Assembly (NCBI GenBank): GCA_003522085.1
Contig: DPGI01000009.1
Span: forward strand, 154,400 to 218,399
DNA from: Clostridiales bacterium
GTDB taxonomy: Bacteria > Bacillota > Clostridia > Christensenellales > UBA1242
Direction of reading: 5' to 3'
Length of the DNA stretch: 64,000 bases
The translations under genes and the position numbers were made by a program. Under the pieces are notes generated by a model that ran no database searches, had not been told where the DNA came from, and saw only the letters and a program-made list of their open reading frames with translations. Below are positions 25,801 to 33,846 of the stretch, in pieces (the stretch's first letter is position 1; the number at the start of each line of letters is the position of its first letter).

Positions 25801-28584
25801 TTCTGCATTTAAGGTGTAATGAATAGTGTATGAGAATTGAATATCTTTTTGCGACATTGTTTCAAGTGATGGTCTTTCGGTTGATTTGTCTTTGTATGCC
25901 ATTTCTGCATCAATTGGAGAGAGATAATACAATCCTTTTTTTGCTGAACCAAGGTCGTAGTTGTTAATGTTTTTGTCTATGAAAGCATTTAAGGCGTCTT
26001 GAAGTTTTGTGTCTTCTTTGCCATTTCTGTTTTTGCAAATTGCCGTTAAATTGCTTGCGTCATAGTTTGTTTTGATTGCTTTGTTTTTAGACCAAATAAC
26101 AGTTGCATCTGTTGTTAATGTGTAATTTGAAGTGATAAGTTGATATCCTTCGCTTTGAGTATACAAAACAAAGTAAGGTTTCGAATCGTCAAGGAATACA
26201 AGATAAACTGCACTGTTTCCGGCATCGTCAAAGATTTCAAACATATACAAGCCCGCGCTTTCTTTAACATAGCTTGAAGGGATTGATGAGTTGTTTAAAG
26301 TCAAATGTTGAGCGTTGGCATAATTGATCCAAGAGTTGTCTTTTGAAATGGTCAGTTCTCTATCTGCTGCAAGCATTTCGTTGCGCAACAAGTTTCCGAT
26401 CAATGAGTTGATGTCAGATGTGTTGTAATAGTTTGAGTATGTAAGTGGAAAGTATTTGTAATAGCCATATGTTCTTGCTCCGCTCTTCTTTACATTGTCC
26501 CAAGTGAAAACAAATGGTTGGTTTGTTGCATTTGCAAAAGTGCTTGTTGTTCTGTAATCAGCGTTGATTCCAGAAGTTTCAACTGCGTATGGAGTGAGTG
26601 CTGAGATGTCTTGTCTATCGATTGTGAAAGTTCTTGTGATTGGAGTAAGTGCAAGAGATTGTTTTCCGTAATAGACTTTGAGAGTGTAAGTTCCTTCATC
26701 TTCGATAATCTCTTCAGTTTTTGAGCCTGTTAATATTGAGATTGCAGGTTGTTCTACGTTAGTAAGGAAATCTTTGCGGATAAGTTCAAACTTAACTGGA
26801 GCGTCGAAGTCACTTTGATTTGATGCATATTTGATTAAAACTTTTTCAGCGTTTGTGTATTCGCGAGAATATAACTCTTTCTCATTTGCTGTGATGTTTA
26901 CGCTAGGTGTAGTTTTTTCAATTTTGAAATAGAAGAATTGATTGAAAACTTTACCTGAGTCTGGGTGAGAAGCATAACTAAAATTTGTTAGTGAAACTAA
27001 ATATGTTCCAGGTGTGCTTAAGTTTGATGTGATGGCAAAGTCGCTAGCTTCTCCCCAGCTTTTTCCATCATTTGCCAACTTTTGAATTTGAATCGTTGCA
27101 TTTTCTGCGTTAAAGTTGTTTGTAAATTTAATTGGAGTTTGGTTTGTCGAAACAGGTTTCCTTTTTTCCAATGGGATCTCTAATAAGTATTCGGCAAGAC
27201 CTTTTGTTGAGTTTGCACTTTTCCAGGTTGTATACTCACTGTCTGTCAAAAGGTAAGAAACATCAGCGCCTTTTTGGGCAGTATATTTGCCGTCATTGTA
27301 AATAATCTTTTTAAATTCTTTAAATTCGTTGTTGGTGTAATCGGTGTAAGATGCTTGTGAACCTACAACATGGACTTTTTGGTCAAGAACTTTAACTATG
27401 TCGCCCTGATTATTAAAGTTAAGATTTAAAGGTTGATTGATTTCATATGTGTGATGCGTAGTTGTTTCGCCAGCGGTTGTTGAGTAGTTGTAAATCATGT
27501 CGTAGTGCATATTGTAAACGCCGACGTCGTTAAAATAAACTGTGGTTTTGTTTCCGTTTTCTGCAACAACTACATCTTGCACAAAGTCTGGTTTTACAAT
27601 TTCGTTTGTTTCTGGGTTGAAAGTAAGAGTTGCGCTTTCAGTATTGTTGTTAAAGTTTTTAGTAAGTGTAAGTCTGAAGTGATTAGCGTCGTATGTGATG
27701 CTTGGCAAGTCTTGAGTTCCGTAATTGTAGAAGTATTCCCATTTATGTGTTGATGATGACAAACTTGCACTTCGAGAAAGTGATGAAAATTCAATCTTTG
27801 GAGCGTCTTGGCAAGAAGGTTCAAAATAATCATCATTGTTGAAAAGGAAAGCGGTGTATGAGAAAGTTTGATTTGTATAAGTTGTGGTTTCGGTGAAATC
27901 TGGGTCGACATCGTTCTCTTTATAATTTTTTCCAGGGACGAAAGTTGTATCATAAAGCCCATAAGATATGTTAACTTCTAAAAGTCCTGATTTGTCTATT
28001 GAAAGTATGCCCGGAGTGACTTTCCATCCCGTTATTTCACCATTCGTGTCTATTATTGCAGATTCCGTGGCTGTCGTTTCGCCAAGAGTCGTGTCGCGAG
28101 CAATTTTCATTTGCAGAGTTTGAGGATAAATTGCTGCGTCGCTATTGCGAATAGTATCGTTTGATGTAAGTATATATTTGCTTGAGTCGACAGGGATTTG
28201 TTTGCCGTTTAAATAAACTGAAATTTGAATGTCGTTGAAAAGGTAGTAGTGATTTGGGTCTTCAGTTTGGTTTGGGAAGTAGGCATATACTTGTTTAGCT
28301 TCATTTGTAGTTTCGCCACCTACCGTTTTGACTATCGTCCCTCTGCCGGATTTTTTCTCAGTGGTGAATGACAAAGGAAGATCTTTTGAAAAGTATGTAT
28401 TGTTTTGAGTCAGCACGCCTTTGTTTATATAAGGTGGGATCACGTTTGTAATCGTCTCTTCAACAACGTCAGCACTTGACTTTGAAATGCTGGTTGGTTG
28501 AATTAAAAAGCAGGCGCCGGTTGCCATTGACAAAGCCGCCATACTAAGAACTGATAAACTTAAAACCTTTTTAAATTTGTTCAT
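19888..28584 (-). CDS. Giant secreted surface protein, membrane-anchored, Ig-like repeats
   Basis: A 2,898-aa protein. A signal peptide (MNKFKKVLSLSVLSMAALSM..., cleavage near residue 38) begins it. A single C-terminal helix (AIAAICIGAVGAIIVVVVII) plus LRKKIKVK ends it, so the chain is outside and held in the membrane; there is no LPXTG signal. The long middle is rich in Thr, Ser, Tyr and Asn with recurring modules ending in G.Y...I.D.AGN....V (for example DDAGNSAVYLV, QDLAGNLTIYLV, SDIAGNRQVF), typical of bacterial Ig-like folds. A longer pair of related segments starts at KTTPSVNITANEKEL and SSTPEFNISASGKEL. It is probably an adhesin or envelope protein. It is monocistronic with an AGGGG site before the ATG. 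Confidence 0.85.
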   Translation of the reverse strand: MNKFKKVLSLSVLSMAALSMATGACFLIQPTSISKSSADVVEETITNVIPPYINKGVLTQNNTYFSKDLPLSFTTEKKSGRGTIVKTVGGETTNEAKQVYAYFPNQTEDPNHYYLFNDIQISVYLNGKQIPVDSSKYILTSNDTIRNSDAAIYPQTLQMKIARDTTLGETTATESAIIDTNGEITGWKVTPGILSIDKSGLLEVNISYGLYDTTFVPGKNYKENDVDPDFTETTTYTNQTFSYTAFLFNNDDYFEPSCQDAPKIEFSSLSRSASLSSSTHKWEYFYNYGTQDLPSITYDANHFRLTLTKNFNNNTESATLTFNPETNEIVKPDFVQDVVVAENGNKTTVYFNDVGVYNMHYDMIYNYSTTAGETTTHHTYEINQPLNLNFNNQGDIVKVLDQKVHVVGSQASYTDYTNNEFKEFKKIIYNDGKYTAQKGADVSYLLTDSEYTTWKSANSTKGLAEYLLEIPLEKRKPVSTNQTPIKFTNNFNAENATIQIQKLANDGKSWGEASDFAITSNLSTPGTYLVSLTNFSYASHPDSGKVFNQFFYFKIEKTTPSVNITANEKELYSREYTNAEKVLIKYASNQSDFDAPVKFELIRKDFLTNVEQPAISILTGSKTEEIIEDEGTYTLKVYYGKQSLALTPITRTFTIDRQDISALTPYAVETSGINADYRTTSTFANATNQPFVFTWDNVKKSGARTYGYYKYFPLTYSNYYNTSDINSLIGNLLRNEMLAADRELTISKDNSWINYANAQHLTLNNSSIPSSYVKESAGLYMFEIFDDAGNSAVYLVFLDDSKPYFVLYTQSEGYQLITSNYTLTTDATVIWSKNKAIKTNYDASNLTAICKNRNGKEDTKLQDALNAFIDKNINNYDLGSAKKGLYYLSPIDAEMAYKDKSTERPSLETMSQKDIQFSYTIHYTLNAEQVKYYLSTSNASQYLTMTAGESGERELVDATQSGGITYIDGNILYSADIYMLATETGYQYYYGQSGSLSLTSLKGESVTATITNGVCYINGKAASKMPFVDMEGTYIFYIRDASNTKGAHLSQDQKFLRYASSFQYIRVTSDSSQMQVYYKEDSTLQTTLTDASFARIDEILEDGNPTGYNKKSSYFNPTSVDKKLYVSFQPTIGNAGSSTITQVDKVTLSFYPYETKVVTKLDANKTPYFAFYKTLSTNPLFENVIYDLSIDGANESIVEKEINIDKEITVAGKYILTRTYKTGEGYTIDIFDYFERKLTAIVDRYGVITAPETISAESIKKEYTINGGTTTAYTAQTYGNIVIITPADGSPKISDANCEITDGGIRPIEMFGVNDYQVFAIFENNVSKDFNFKLLIPDVTLSESATTNVSVGPSLESIIGGDILINMYDDKNLPEGVISVSFPYYNNGINSGDSLYTANNNNWSDNDTSVTTSLKTNKLPVKLYIPEVKYTITNEDDIDADEQVFIKNILNNDLTYFDNDENFRQTSIITPYQIVASIEFLATGASETEVYTSTAGENGFLAFVDSNGAAVKNFSKPGSYIVTITQGYYSDSNSTNNFRKNYKFAFTIESSTPEFNISASGKELNTLDQANYYTNEKSATISWKEDTDDRYIAKIDKTKIEVTITKSQNQFSDIISITTAANGGYEITTENSNATLVSALEFTRSGKMNYLAVNFDKLGIYSNDDKFSLTMQFEGHNDEYYQKTTKTIVIDKKASYETVGSLIAKLSAFTNDAIPLDESNLRNYYNIEGKSVKTADEAAYNISKNVGYLKYYAYQVSDDFFTALKTMVETNNTLGANYRGDTIAAYYKLLNEDPYSGTFTETSYDNFAASKYNEIVNGTPTQESGYFEIVEQDLAGNLTIYLVHKYTAAEGMTDTIDDQGNEIQEFSQGLHYTDGKTDKYVFDKQILTNLLNIYSSTTFSVEKLNFMGDRWLELNINGSLYMLTPWLENGQAYRLAGQNAEIVSLNAIFASFSSSTTPINIAISNAADGSFANIKLTLLDGASLNTYLADSTAQEYISIGYSNSVYPVKVTVYNGNQVYSAQNDPNTLANLNSSYAYLANWSKYDNDTIVATADQTLSRLNFTFITLPNPNSKIKYEIVDNFGNTTKIVHVYGQNLYNEIESSGNMYTALINDATTGHEAQTYYISPVDLRFSYNDTVHTLKVFKWDGNVWAPTTEYGYSRVNLTTMTFSNPSGGLINNKYKIDVYEYDEDSPNNVDDSKYVKTVYFHIYNMLPQTDETLESYFKLSDNYGENITDATLTDTTVQRITINNRVYTISRSGSTFASSVTFTYSNSESFDYPFTAYYYKEGGESSGWTVVKSGTSFTESGVYYFLISYDSVLTNEYSLYKLEILDSATEFYRVTNNGKQVEKAGSYYYYRGTEYSEYYIVNVNYNTSASLVQIVPNNYQNVKVQPTSIKEAEGEGVFTIGYRVYNYSETETVKPGTSPFNRTVFITFIPPTSQPVSEAYFTFNSADQIDMLTSSSITAAADKNDSALSSVKLIFSNSYGIANNLIKISILKDGVAYPIETKTEEIVSSESGKANKTYRYVELTTSGTYTISLSDIAGNRQVFAAGTSQASGTLKLIFLKDVAFTMTYTDTDGVTHTTDPIQKGVFNKKVELTLLKTEEYYTAQSVGSGQSMITATRNGQEFTDFKFNATTKTFTFEMPGYYSVYFSATSTTGVPIREEIYNFTIVNPEESRYSFEYAPFDGYYIKSIVKDNLGDITRDENGQLKQAFKDVYQTVIINNKEYLKHFTTSFLDSLTGVGRYTITICTTKALNRTDYTATTDFSFSYWVNTSTVPISVSVTEGEATSKNIDVSFNAERVFEAVGECVITIGSQQFEINADTIATIGTVTQPISTTGTYFITVRSTSGNLLYSYKVIKNEPLNAWAIAAICIGAVGAIIVVVVIIKLRKKIKVK

Positions 28585-28598
28585 ACTTCTACCCCTAT

Positions 28599-28617
28599 GT
28601 CAACTATATTTTGACAC
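28599..28617. promoter_or_regulatory. Operator-like palindrome between promoter and start of the giant gene
   Basis: TGTCAA and TTGACA are inverted around a 7-nt spacer, 15-33 nt upstream of the start codon. On the minus strand a promoter (TTGCTT, 16-nt spacer, TAAAAT with extended TG) lies just beyond it near 28625-28655. The palindrome is placed to act as a repressor site or leader structure; the cognate regulator is unknown. Confidence 0.45.
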
Positions 28618-28799
28618 GATCATTTTATCATAATTTTTCCCAAAAGCAAAATAATTTATGTATAAATAAATATAATATATATTATTAAATATAAATACAT
28701 ATTAAAATTTATTTATTTTTATTTTTTAAAATTGCAAAAAATAAAAAGCGAAAAATATTTATTTCGCTTTAAAATAAAGGGGTTAAAATAATAATTTAA

Positions 28800-29906
28800 T
28801 TAAAATAACAGAATATTTACGTTATTTTCGTCAATTATTTCGTTATTTTCGAAAATTGTGAATTTTTTTAATAAATCGCGGCGCACTTTCCCAAGCGCTG
28901 ATGACTCGCGTGGGGTGATTGGTTCGCCCCTTAAAACCTTGTCTTCAAAAAACTGTTTTTCTTTTGGACCGAGCGACGGAATAATCAAAGTTTGCTTTGC
29001 AATTCCTTTTGGAAAGCATTTGATAAAGTTTTCTTTAAAGTGCTTGCTTAAAAATCGTGGAGGTTTGATGTAATTTTCAATCACATAGGTTTCCATGGCA
29101 TACATGGTGTTCCGCCACTTTGCCCGCATATGCGGATGTGAGATGCCTCTTTCATCACCAATCTTATACAGCGGCTCTAAGTGGTCGTTCACTGCGTGCC
29201 TTAAAATTAGTTCTTTTTCAAAATCATTGAATCTTTTATCAAAATAATCTTTAAAACATTCATCGTGTTTCCAGATATATCTCAAGTGCAGTATAGACGG
29301 CGAGCCATATCCGCCCATGCGCCTGCGAAGCGAACCGTAAAGGTCTTGTTCTATCATATCAAAATCATTTGCATCAAAGTCCAACATCTTCGCCACTTCT
29401 TCGGGCGTTTTCATTTCTTTATGATAAAGCCTGAAAAAATCTTGCTCACAAATTGGCAAAAGTTGAATCGCATTGTCGATTTCGGCGGCTTCTTTAAGTT
29501 CTAAAACTTCTTCGGGGCGAACTCCGCCTTCTATCAAGTCGATTTTTTCACAGCGCTCTTCGTCATCAATCATTGCATTTAATACGGCGACTTCATTACG
29601 GGAATTTTGCCTGCGGTTTTCCATGAAGATTTCGTTTCGCATACAATATATGGCGTAGGTTGCAAATCGGTTGCCATGTTGAATGTCAAAGGTGTCAATC
29701 GCTTTAAGCATACCAATAGCGGCGAGTTGAAAGATATCGTCATAGTCGATTGTTGTGCGCCCTTGACCTACATTACAATATCGATTTGCTACTTGATAAA
29801 TCATTTTAATATTAAGCTTGATAATCTCGTCTTTTGCAGACTGGTCACCTTCGTGATATTTTTTTATGAGTTCGATTGTTTTGGAATTATAGTCGATATT
29901 TTTCAT
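28800..29906 (-). CDS. Sigma-70 family factor with a long C-terminal extension
   Basis: A 368-aa protein. Residues ~8-100 are sigma region 2 (IIKLNIKMIYQVANRYC, DYDDIFQLAAIGMLKAID, FATYAIYCMRNEI). Residues ~145-200 resemble region 4 (LLPICEQDFFRLYHKEM, TPEEVAKML, LYGSLRRRM). The remaining ~165 residues contain a second region-4-like stretch (FEKELILRHAV, LEPLYKIGDERGIS, then a basic helix) and a third short one. It lies upstream of the giant surface gene on the same strand, so a dedicated role is possible but unproved. A -10 TATACT (29913-29918) puts the transcript start on its ATG. Confidence 0.75.
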   Translation of the reverse strand: MKNIDYNSKTIELIKKYHEGDQSAKDEIIKLNIKMIYQVANRYCNVGQGRTTIDYDDIFQLAAIGMLKAIDTFDIQHGNRFATYAIYCMRNEIFMENRRQNSRNEVAVLNAMIDDEERCEKIDLIEGGVRPEEVLELKEAAEIDNAIQLLPICEQDFFRLYHKEMKTPEEVAKMLDFDANDFDMIEQDLYGSLRRRMGGYGSPSILHLRYIWKHDECFKDYFDKRFNDFEKELILRHAVNDHLEPLYKIGDERGISHPHMRAKWRNTMYAMETYVIENYIKPPRFLSKHFKENFIKCFPKGIAKQTLIIPSLGPKEKQFFEDKVLRGEPITPRESSALGKVRRDLLKKFTIFENNEIIDENNVNILLF

Positions 29907-30004
29907 AGAAAAAGTATATTTAAAAGCGAGATTAAAAATTACATTTAGCGGTATTTCATTTTGATAATATTGTCAAATATTGTAAAATTGTATAAAGGTG
30001 AGTT

Positions 30005-31420
30005 ATGAATAGATTTATATGCAGAGTATGTGGATATGTTCATGAGGGAGAACTTGATGAAAAGACAGTTTGCCCAGTTTGTCATTTGGGTGCAGAATTT
30101 TTTAAGCCCGAAGCAAAACAAGAGCGCGACGAGCACGTTTTTGTAGATATTGACGAATCAAACGTGGCAATTTGTCGCGATCCTGAAAAATGCATGCATT
30201 GTGGAAATTGCAAATCGGTGTGCAGATATAAGCAGGCTGTTTATGGTAGATATAACGCGCAAAAATGCAAATGCAAATCAGTTTGTGTTGATTGCGGGCA
30301 GTGCTCTATTGCATGTCCAGCAGGCGCAATTGAATATAAAAACGATTATTCACGCCTAAAAGCAGAAATGGAAGATGAAAACAAGGTTTTTGTTTTTATT
30401 ACAGCGCCTGCAACACGTGTTTCGCTTGCTGAAGTTTTCGGTCAGCCGGAAGGAACTATCTGCACACAGCACGTTGTGGGAGCGCTTAGAAGCCTTGGCG
30501 CGGATTATGTTTTTGATGCCACATTTGGCGCAGATTTAACGATAATGGAAGAAGCGAAAGAACTCGTTTCGCGCTTGCAGTCGGGTAAAAAACTGCCTAT
30601 GTTTACAAGTTGTTGTCCATCATGGGTGAAATATACCGAGATTTTTTATCCCAAAATGTTAAAAAATCTTTCTACTTGCAAAAGCCCGCTGTCAATGCAA
30701 GCGGAAGTTATAAAAACCTATTGGGCTCAAAAGCAAAACATTGAGCCAGAGCGAATTAGGGTGGTTGCAATCACTCCTTGCACAGCAAAAAAGGCGGAGG
30801 CAAAGGAAAGAAAGGCGTTTGATTATGCAATTCCTGTTCGCGAACTTGCAAAGTGGATGGTCGAAGACGGCATCGTGTTTAACGATATTGTGCCAAGCGA
30901 GTTTGACAGTGTGGTCGGTTCTGGCAGTGGCGCGGGTGTTATTTTTGGCTCGGCTGGTGGAGTCATGGAAGCAGTGCTGAGATCAGCATATTATTTCGTG
31001 ACTGGTAAAAATGCAGAACAACTCAATTTCAAAAACATTCGCAGTTTAAGCGGTTATGCCGAAGCGCAAATCAGCATAGGAGGCTACAACCTTAAAGTTG
31101 CGGCTGTTTCGGGGCTTGCAAATGCAAAAAAACTTTTGGACGAAATTCAAAAGGGCAAACATTTTGACTTTGTTGAAGTAATGGCTTGCCTTGGCGGTTG
31201 TATAGCAGGCGGCGGTCAGCCTAAAAACATCAATCATACTTACGAAGAAGTTAGAAAGTGGAGAAGCACGGCTCTTTATTATCTTGACCAGTGCCAAGAA
31301 GTGAGATGTGCTCATGATAACCCAGAAATTAAAACGTTATATCGCGATTTTTTGTCAAAACCGGGGGCGACGCAAATGTTGCATACAAAATTTGTTGACA
31401 AAAGTGGAATATTGGGCTAA
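30005..31420 (+). CDS. Rubredoxin - 2[4Fe-4S] - [FeFe]-hydrogenase-type protein
   Basis: A 471-aa protein. Residues 1-40: rubredoxin-like CRVCGY and CPVC. Residues ~57-115: two ferredoxin clusters (CMHCGNCKSVC, CVDCGQCSIAC). The rest is the H-cluster domain with all cysteine ligands: TSCCPSW (201-207), TPCTAKK (257-263) and MACLGGC (393-399). The second motif begins Thr rather than the usual Met. It probably makes or senses H2 with ferredoxin or rubredoxin as partner. The maturases HydEFG are not here. The ribosome-binding site is AGGTGAG. Confidence 0.88.
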   Translation: MNRFICRVCGYVHEGELDEKTVCPVCHLGAEFFKPEAKQERDEHVFVDIDESNVAICRDPEKCMHCGNCKSVCRYKQAVYGRYNAQKCKCKSVCVDCGQCSIACPAGAIEYKNDYSRLKAEMEDENKVFVFITAPATRVSLAEVFGQPEGTICTQHVVGALRSLGADYVFDATFGADLTIMEEAKELVSRLQSGKKLPMFTSCCPSWVKYTEIFYPKMLKNLSTCKSPLSMQAEVIKTYWAQKQNIEPERIRVVAITPCTAKKAEAKERKAFDYAIPVRELAKWMVEDGIVFNDIVPSEFDSVVGSGSGAGVIFGSAGGVMEAVLRSAYYFVTGKNAEQLNFKNIRSLSGYAEAQISIGGYNLKVAAVSGLANAKKLLDEIQKGKHFDFVEVMACLGGCIAGGGQPKNINHTYEEVRKWRSTALYYLDQCQEVRCAHDNPEIKTLYRDFLSKPGATQMLHTKFVDKSGILG

Positions 31421-31480
31421 TATTATCAAAAATTTTACAATTTGCATATAAAAATATGTAAATTTTAGAAGGAGGGAAAC

Positions 31481-31969
31481 ATGAATAAGTCTAGAGATAT
31501 ATTTTTAATTGCACTCGCATTTCTTTCATCGCTTTTGTTTGTTTTTGGTGGGGTAGGAATTTTTGCGAGCGTGCTTGTGGGAATTTTGATTGTCGGCGTG
31601 GCATATCTTGTTTTCAAAGATAAATCGCTTGCGGCAAGAACTTTACAACCTTACATAATTTTGTGTGCGGTTACTCTTGTTAGGCTTGTGTTTGAAGCAA
31701 TTTTTGCCATGATTCTTGCATTTACAAACGATTCAACTGTTTACTCAAACACGATACAGGCAGCATCGATTGTCCGCGGAATTTTGATGATTGTTTTGAT
31801 TTGCCTTCAAATCGTTGCTCTTGTGTTTATTTGCTGCAAAAAAGATGCGCCACTTGTTGGAACATTTGCAAATAAAATTGTTTCAAATCCAGTTGAAAGC
31901 AAAACAAAAGCTCAAAAAAGCAAGAAAAATGAGCCAGAAACAGACAAAACCGAAAACGAAGAAAAATAA
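31481..31969 (+). CDS. Hypothetical membrane protein
   Basis: A 162-aa protein with four predicted membrane helices (residues ~7-26, 28-46, 56-82 and 98-118) and a Lys/Glu-rich cytoplasmic tail (KSKKNEPETDKTENEEK). AAGGAGGG lies before the ATG. No family is recognised. It has its own terminator. Confidence 0.7.
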   Translation: MNKSRDIFLIALAFLSSLLFVFGGVGIFASVLVGILIVGVAYLVFKDKSLAARTLQPYIILCAVTLVRLVFEAIFAMILAFTNDSTVYSNTIQAASIVRGILMIVLICLQIVALVFICCKKDAPLVGTFANKIVSNPVESKTKAQKSKKNEPETDKTENEEK

Positions 31970-31970
31970 A

Positions 31971-31995
31971 CTTGGTGATTTCCAAGTTTTTTCAT
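31971..31995 (+). terminator. Intrinsic terminator
   Basis: AACTTGG-TGATT-TCCAAGTT stem followed by T6. Confidence 0.8.
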
Positions 31996-32026
31996 AAAAA
32001 ATTTAGATAGTGAATATTATATCATT

Positions 32027-32533
32027 ATGATTAAAGAACCTATTTTTGAAAAGTCACGTCTAAAAAGTTTGGTTGCAGATTCGCCGATTGATTCTACGTC
32101 GGCGTGTGTTGCGAAAGATATGAGTGATACTTTAAATTATTTCAGGCAACACGGCAGCGGAGTCTCATATATTTGCGCAAATCAAATTGGCGACAACGAA
32201 AGGATTGTCGCTGTTTTTGACAGTGCAAACAACAAGATGAAATTTTTATATAACCCTGAAATATACACCAAGCGTGAATTGCAAGATTATTGGGAAGAAA
32301 GTTTGTCGCGCCCCGGTAGACTTTATAATGTAAAATGTTATTTTGAAGTGGTTGTTTATTATTTTGACGAAAATGGCTCGCGAAAACATATGATTTGCAA
32401 CGGCAAAACCGCCGCACTAATTCAATCGGCAATAAGCACGCTGGACGGAGTGTTGCCGGAAGAACGCGCAAGCGAGTGTGCAATTATTGAAAATGTGGTC
32501 AAAATACTAAACGATAGCGCGCTAGAATTATAA
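32027..32533 (+). CDS. Peptide-deformylase-like protein lacking the active site
   Basis: A 168-aa protein of deformylase length. The three family motifs align by position but have lost their catalytic residues. Motif 1 GxGLAAxQIG reads GSGVSYICANQIG. Motif 2 EGCLSxPG reads EESLSRPG, Ser replacing the metal-binding Cys. Motif 3 QHExDHLxG reads QSAISTLDG, so both metal-binding His and the catalytic Glu are gone. It cannot be a normal metal-dependent deformylase. It may have become a regulatory or ribosome-binding protein. The ATG is on the predicted transcription start (TATTAT 32015-32020). The RNA methyltransferase follows 41 nt later on its own promoter. Confidence 0.7.
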   Translation: MIKEPIFEKSRLKSLVADSPIDSTSACVAKDMSDTLNYFRQHGSGVSYICANQIGDNERIVAVFDSANNKMKFLYNPEIYTKRELQDYWEESLSRPGRLYNVKCYFEVVVYYFDENGSRKHMICNGKTAALIQSAISTLDGVLPEERASECAIIENVVKILNDSALEL

Positions 32534-32539
32534 AATCAT

Positions 32540-32568
32540 TTGCAAATCTTAAAAATTTCGACTAATAT
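32540..32568 (+). promoter_or_regulatory. Promoter giving a predicted leaderless mRNA
   Basis: TTGCAA (32540-32545), 17-nt spacer, TAATAT (32563-32568). The predicted start is the ATG at 32575. Confidence 0.75.
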
Positions 32569-32574
32569 ATAGTT

Positions 32575-33846
32575 ATGTTAGATTTGCAAATTTCAGATTT
32601 AGGAGCAAACGGAAGCGGAGTCGCTAAACAGGGTGGCTTCGTTTATTTTGTTCCATTTTCAATCGACGGTGAAATGGTGGAAGCTGAGATTGTAAAATCT
32701 GAAAAACGATATGCCGTGGCAAAGGTCACAAAAGTGATTGAAAAATCAGCCTATCGCACAAAACCTGCTTGCCCTTATTTTGAAAAATGTGGTGGTTGCT
32801 CGTTGCAACATATGACCTATCAAAAGCAACTTGCATATAAGACGAATTTTATCAAAAACGAACTTTATCGCGCTTTTGGTTGCGAAATTGCCATTGATGA
32901 ATGTTTTCCATCAAAAAATCAATTAAATTATCGAAATAAAATCAATTTTAATATAAAAAACAATAAATTATGTTTTTTAGATGTAAATAATCAGCCAATT
33001 CAAATCAATTATTGCCCTTTATTTTGCTCGGAAATAAATAAAAATATAATTTCAATTTTTAATAATTATTTTTCAGAAATAAAAAATAAATTTTTTGCAT
33101 TACATATCAGAAAAATATCTGAAAAATATCAATTTACGCTAATTTCAAGCGATTTTGAGTTGAAAAATCAGGAAAAACTTGTAAATTCTTTAAAACTACT
33201 CGAAATTCAGTTTTCTTTGTTTGTTTCAAAAAGTGTGTCGCAAACTAGTTCAAATATAACTGACAATATTGTTTGTAAATATGGCGAACCAGCAGTTAGT
33301 TATAATGTTGGCGGGGCGAGTTGCCAAGTTTCTCCAGGAGCATTTTTGCAAGTAAACGAAGATGTGCAAAATGAAATTTACAAGCAAATATCGGTCATGA
33401 TAAAACCAAATTCAAGAATTGTAAACGCTTATGGCGGCACAGGGATTTTGGCGGTTGCGCTTGCAAAAGAAGTTGAAAAAGTTTTTTCTATCGAAATAAA
33501 TAAAGCTGCGGCAGGTGATTGCAAACAGCTTTTTGAAAACAACAAAATAGAAAATGCCATCAGCATTTGCGGTGACTGCAAATATGAAGTGCCAAAACTT
33601 TTGAAAAAAGAAAAAATCGATGCGGTGATTTTAGATCCGCCAAGAAGCGGGGTTGAAAAGTCGATTCTTGATATGATAAAAAAGACAGACATACAAGAAA
33701 TTATATATCTGTCGTGCAGTCCTCAAACGCTTATTCGTGATTTAAAAGTGCTGCAAGAATGTTTTTATATTGATAGTGTTAAACCTTATGATATGTTTCC
33801 ACAAACTTATCATATTGAAACACTTGTTAAATTGTCAAGAAAGTGA
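32575..33846 (+). CDS. 23S rRNA (uracil-5-)-methyltransferase, RlmD/RlmCD type
   Basis: A 423-aa protein. An N-terminal TRAM domain binds RNA. Four Cys for a [4Fe-4S] cluster are in CPYFEKCGGCSLQHM plus a later Cys. SAM motifs are in NAYGGTGILAVALAK, and the catalytic region has LDPPRSGVEKS and YLSCSPQTLIRDL. It methylates C5 of uridine in 23S rRNA. Base composition turns notably AT-rich in the middle (around 32920-33130), but the frame is intact. Confidence 0.92.
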   Translation: MLDLQISDLGANGSGVAKQGGFVYFVPFSIDGEMVEAEIVKSEKRYAVAKVTKVIEKSAYRTKPACPYFEKCGGCSLQHMTYQKQLAYKTNFIKNELYRAFGCEIAIDECFPSKNQLNYRNKINFNIKNNKLCFLDVNNQPIQINYCPLFCSEINKNIISIFNNYFSEIKNKFFALHIRKISEKYQFTLISSDFELKNQEKLVNSLKLLEIQFSLFVSKSVSQTSSNITDNIVCKYGEPAVSYNVGGASCQVSPGAFLQVNEDVQNEIYKQISVMIKPNSRIVNAYGGTGILAVALAKEVEKVFSIEINKAAAGDCKQLFENNKIENAISICGDCKYEVPKLLKKEKIDAVILDPPRSGVEKSILDMIKKTDIQEIIYLSCSPQTLIRDLKVLQECFYIDSVKPYDMFPQTYHIETLVKLSRK

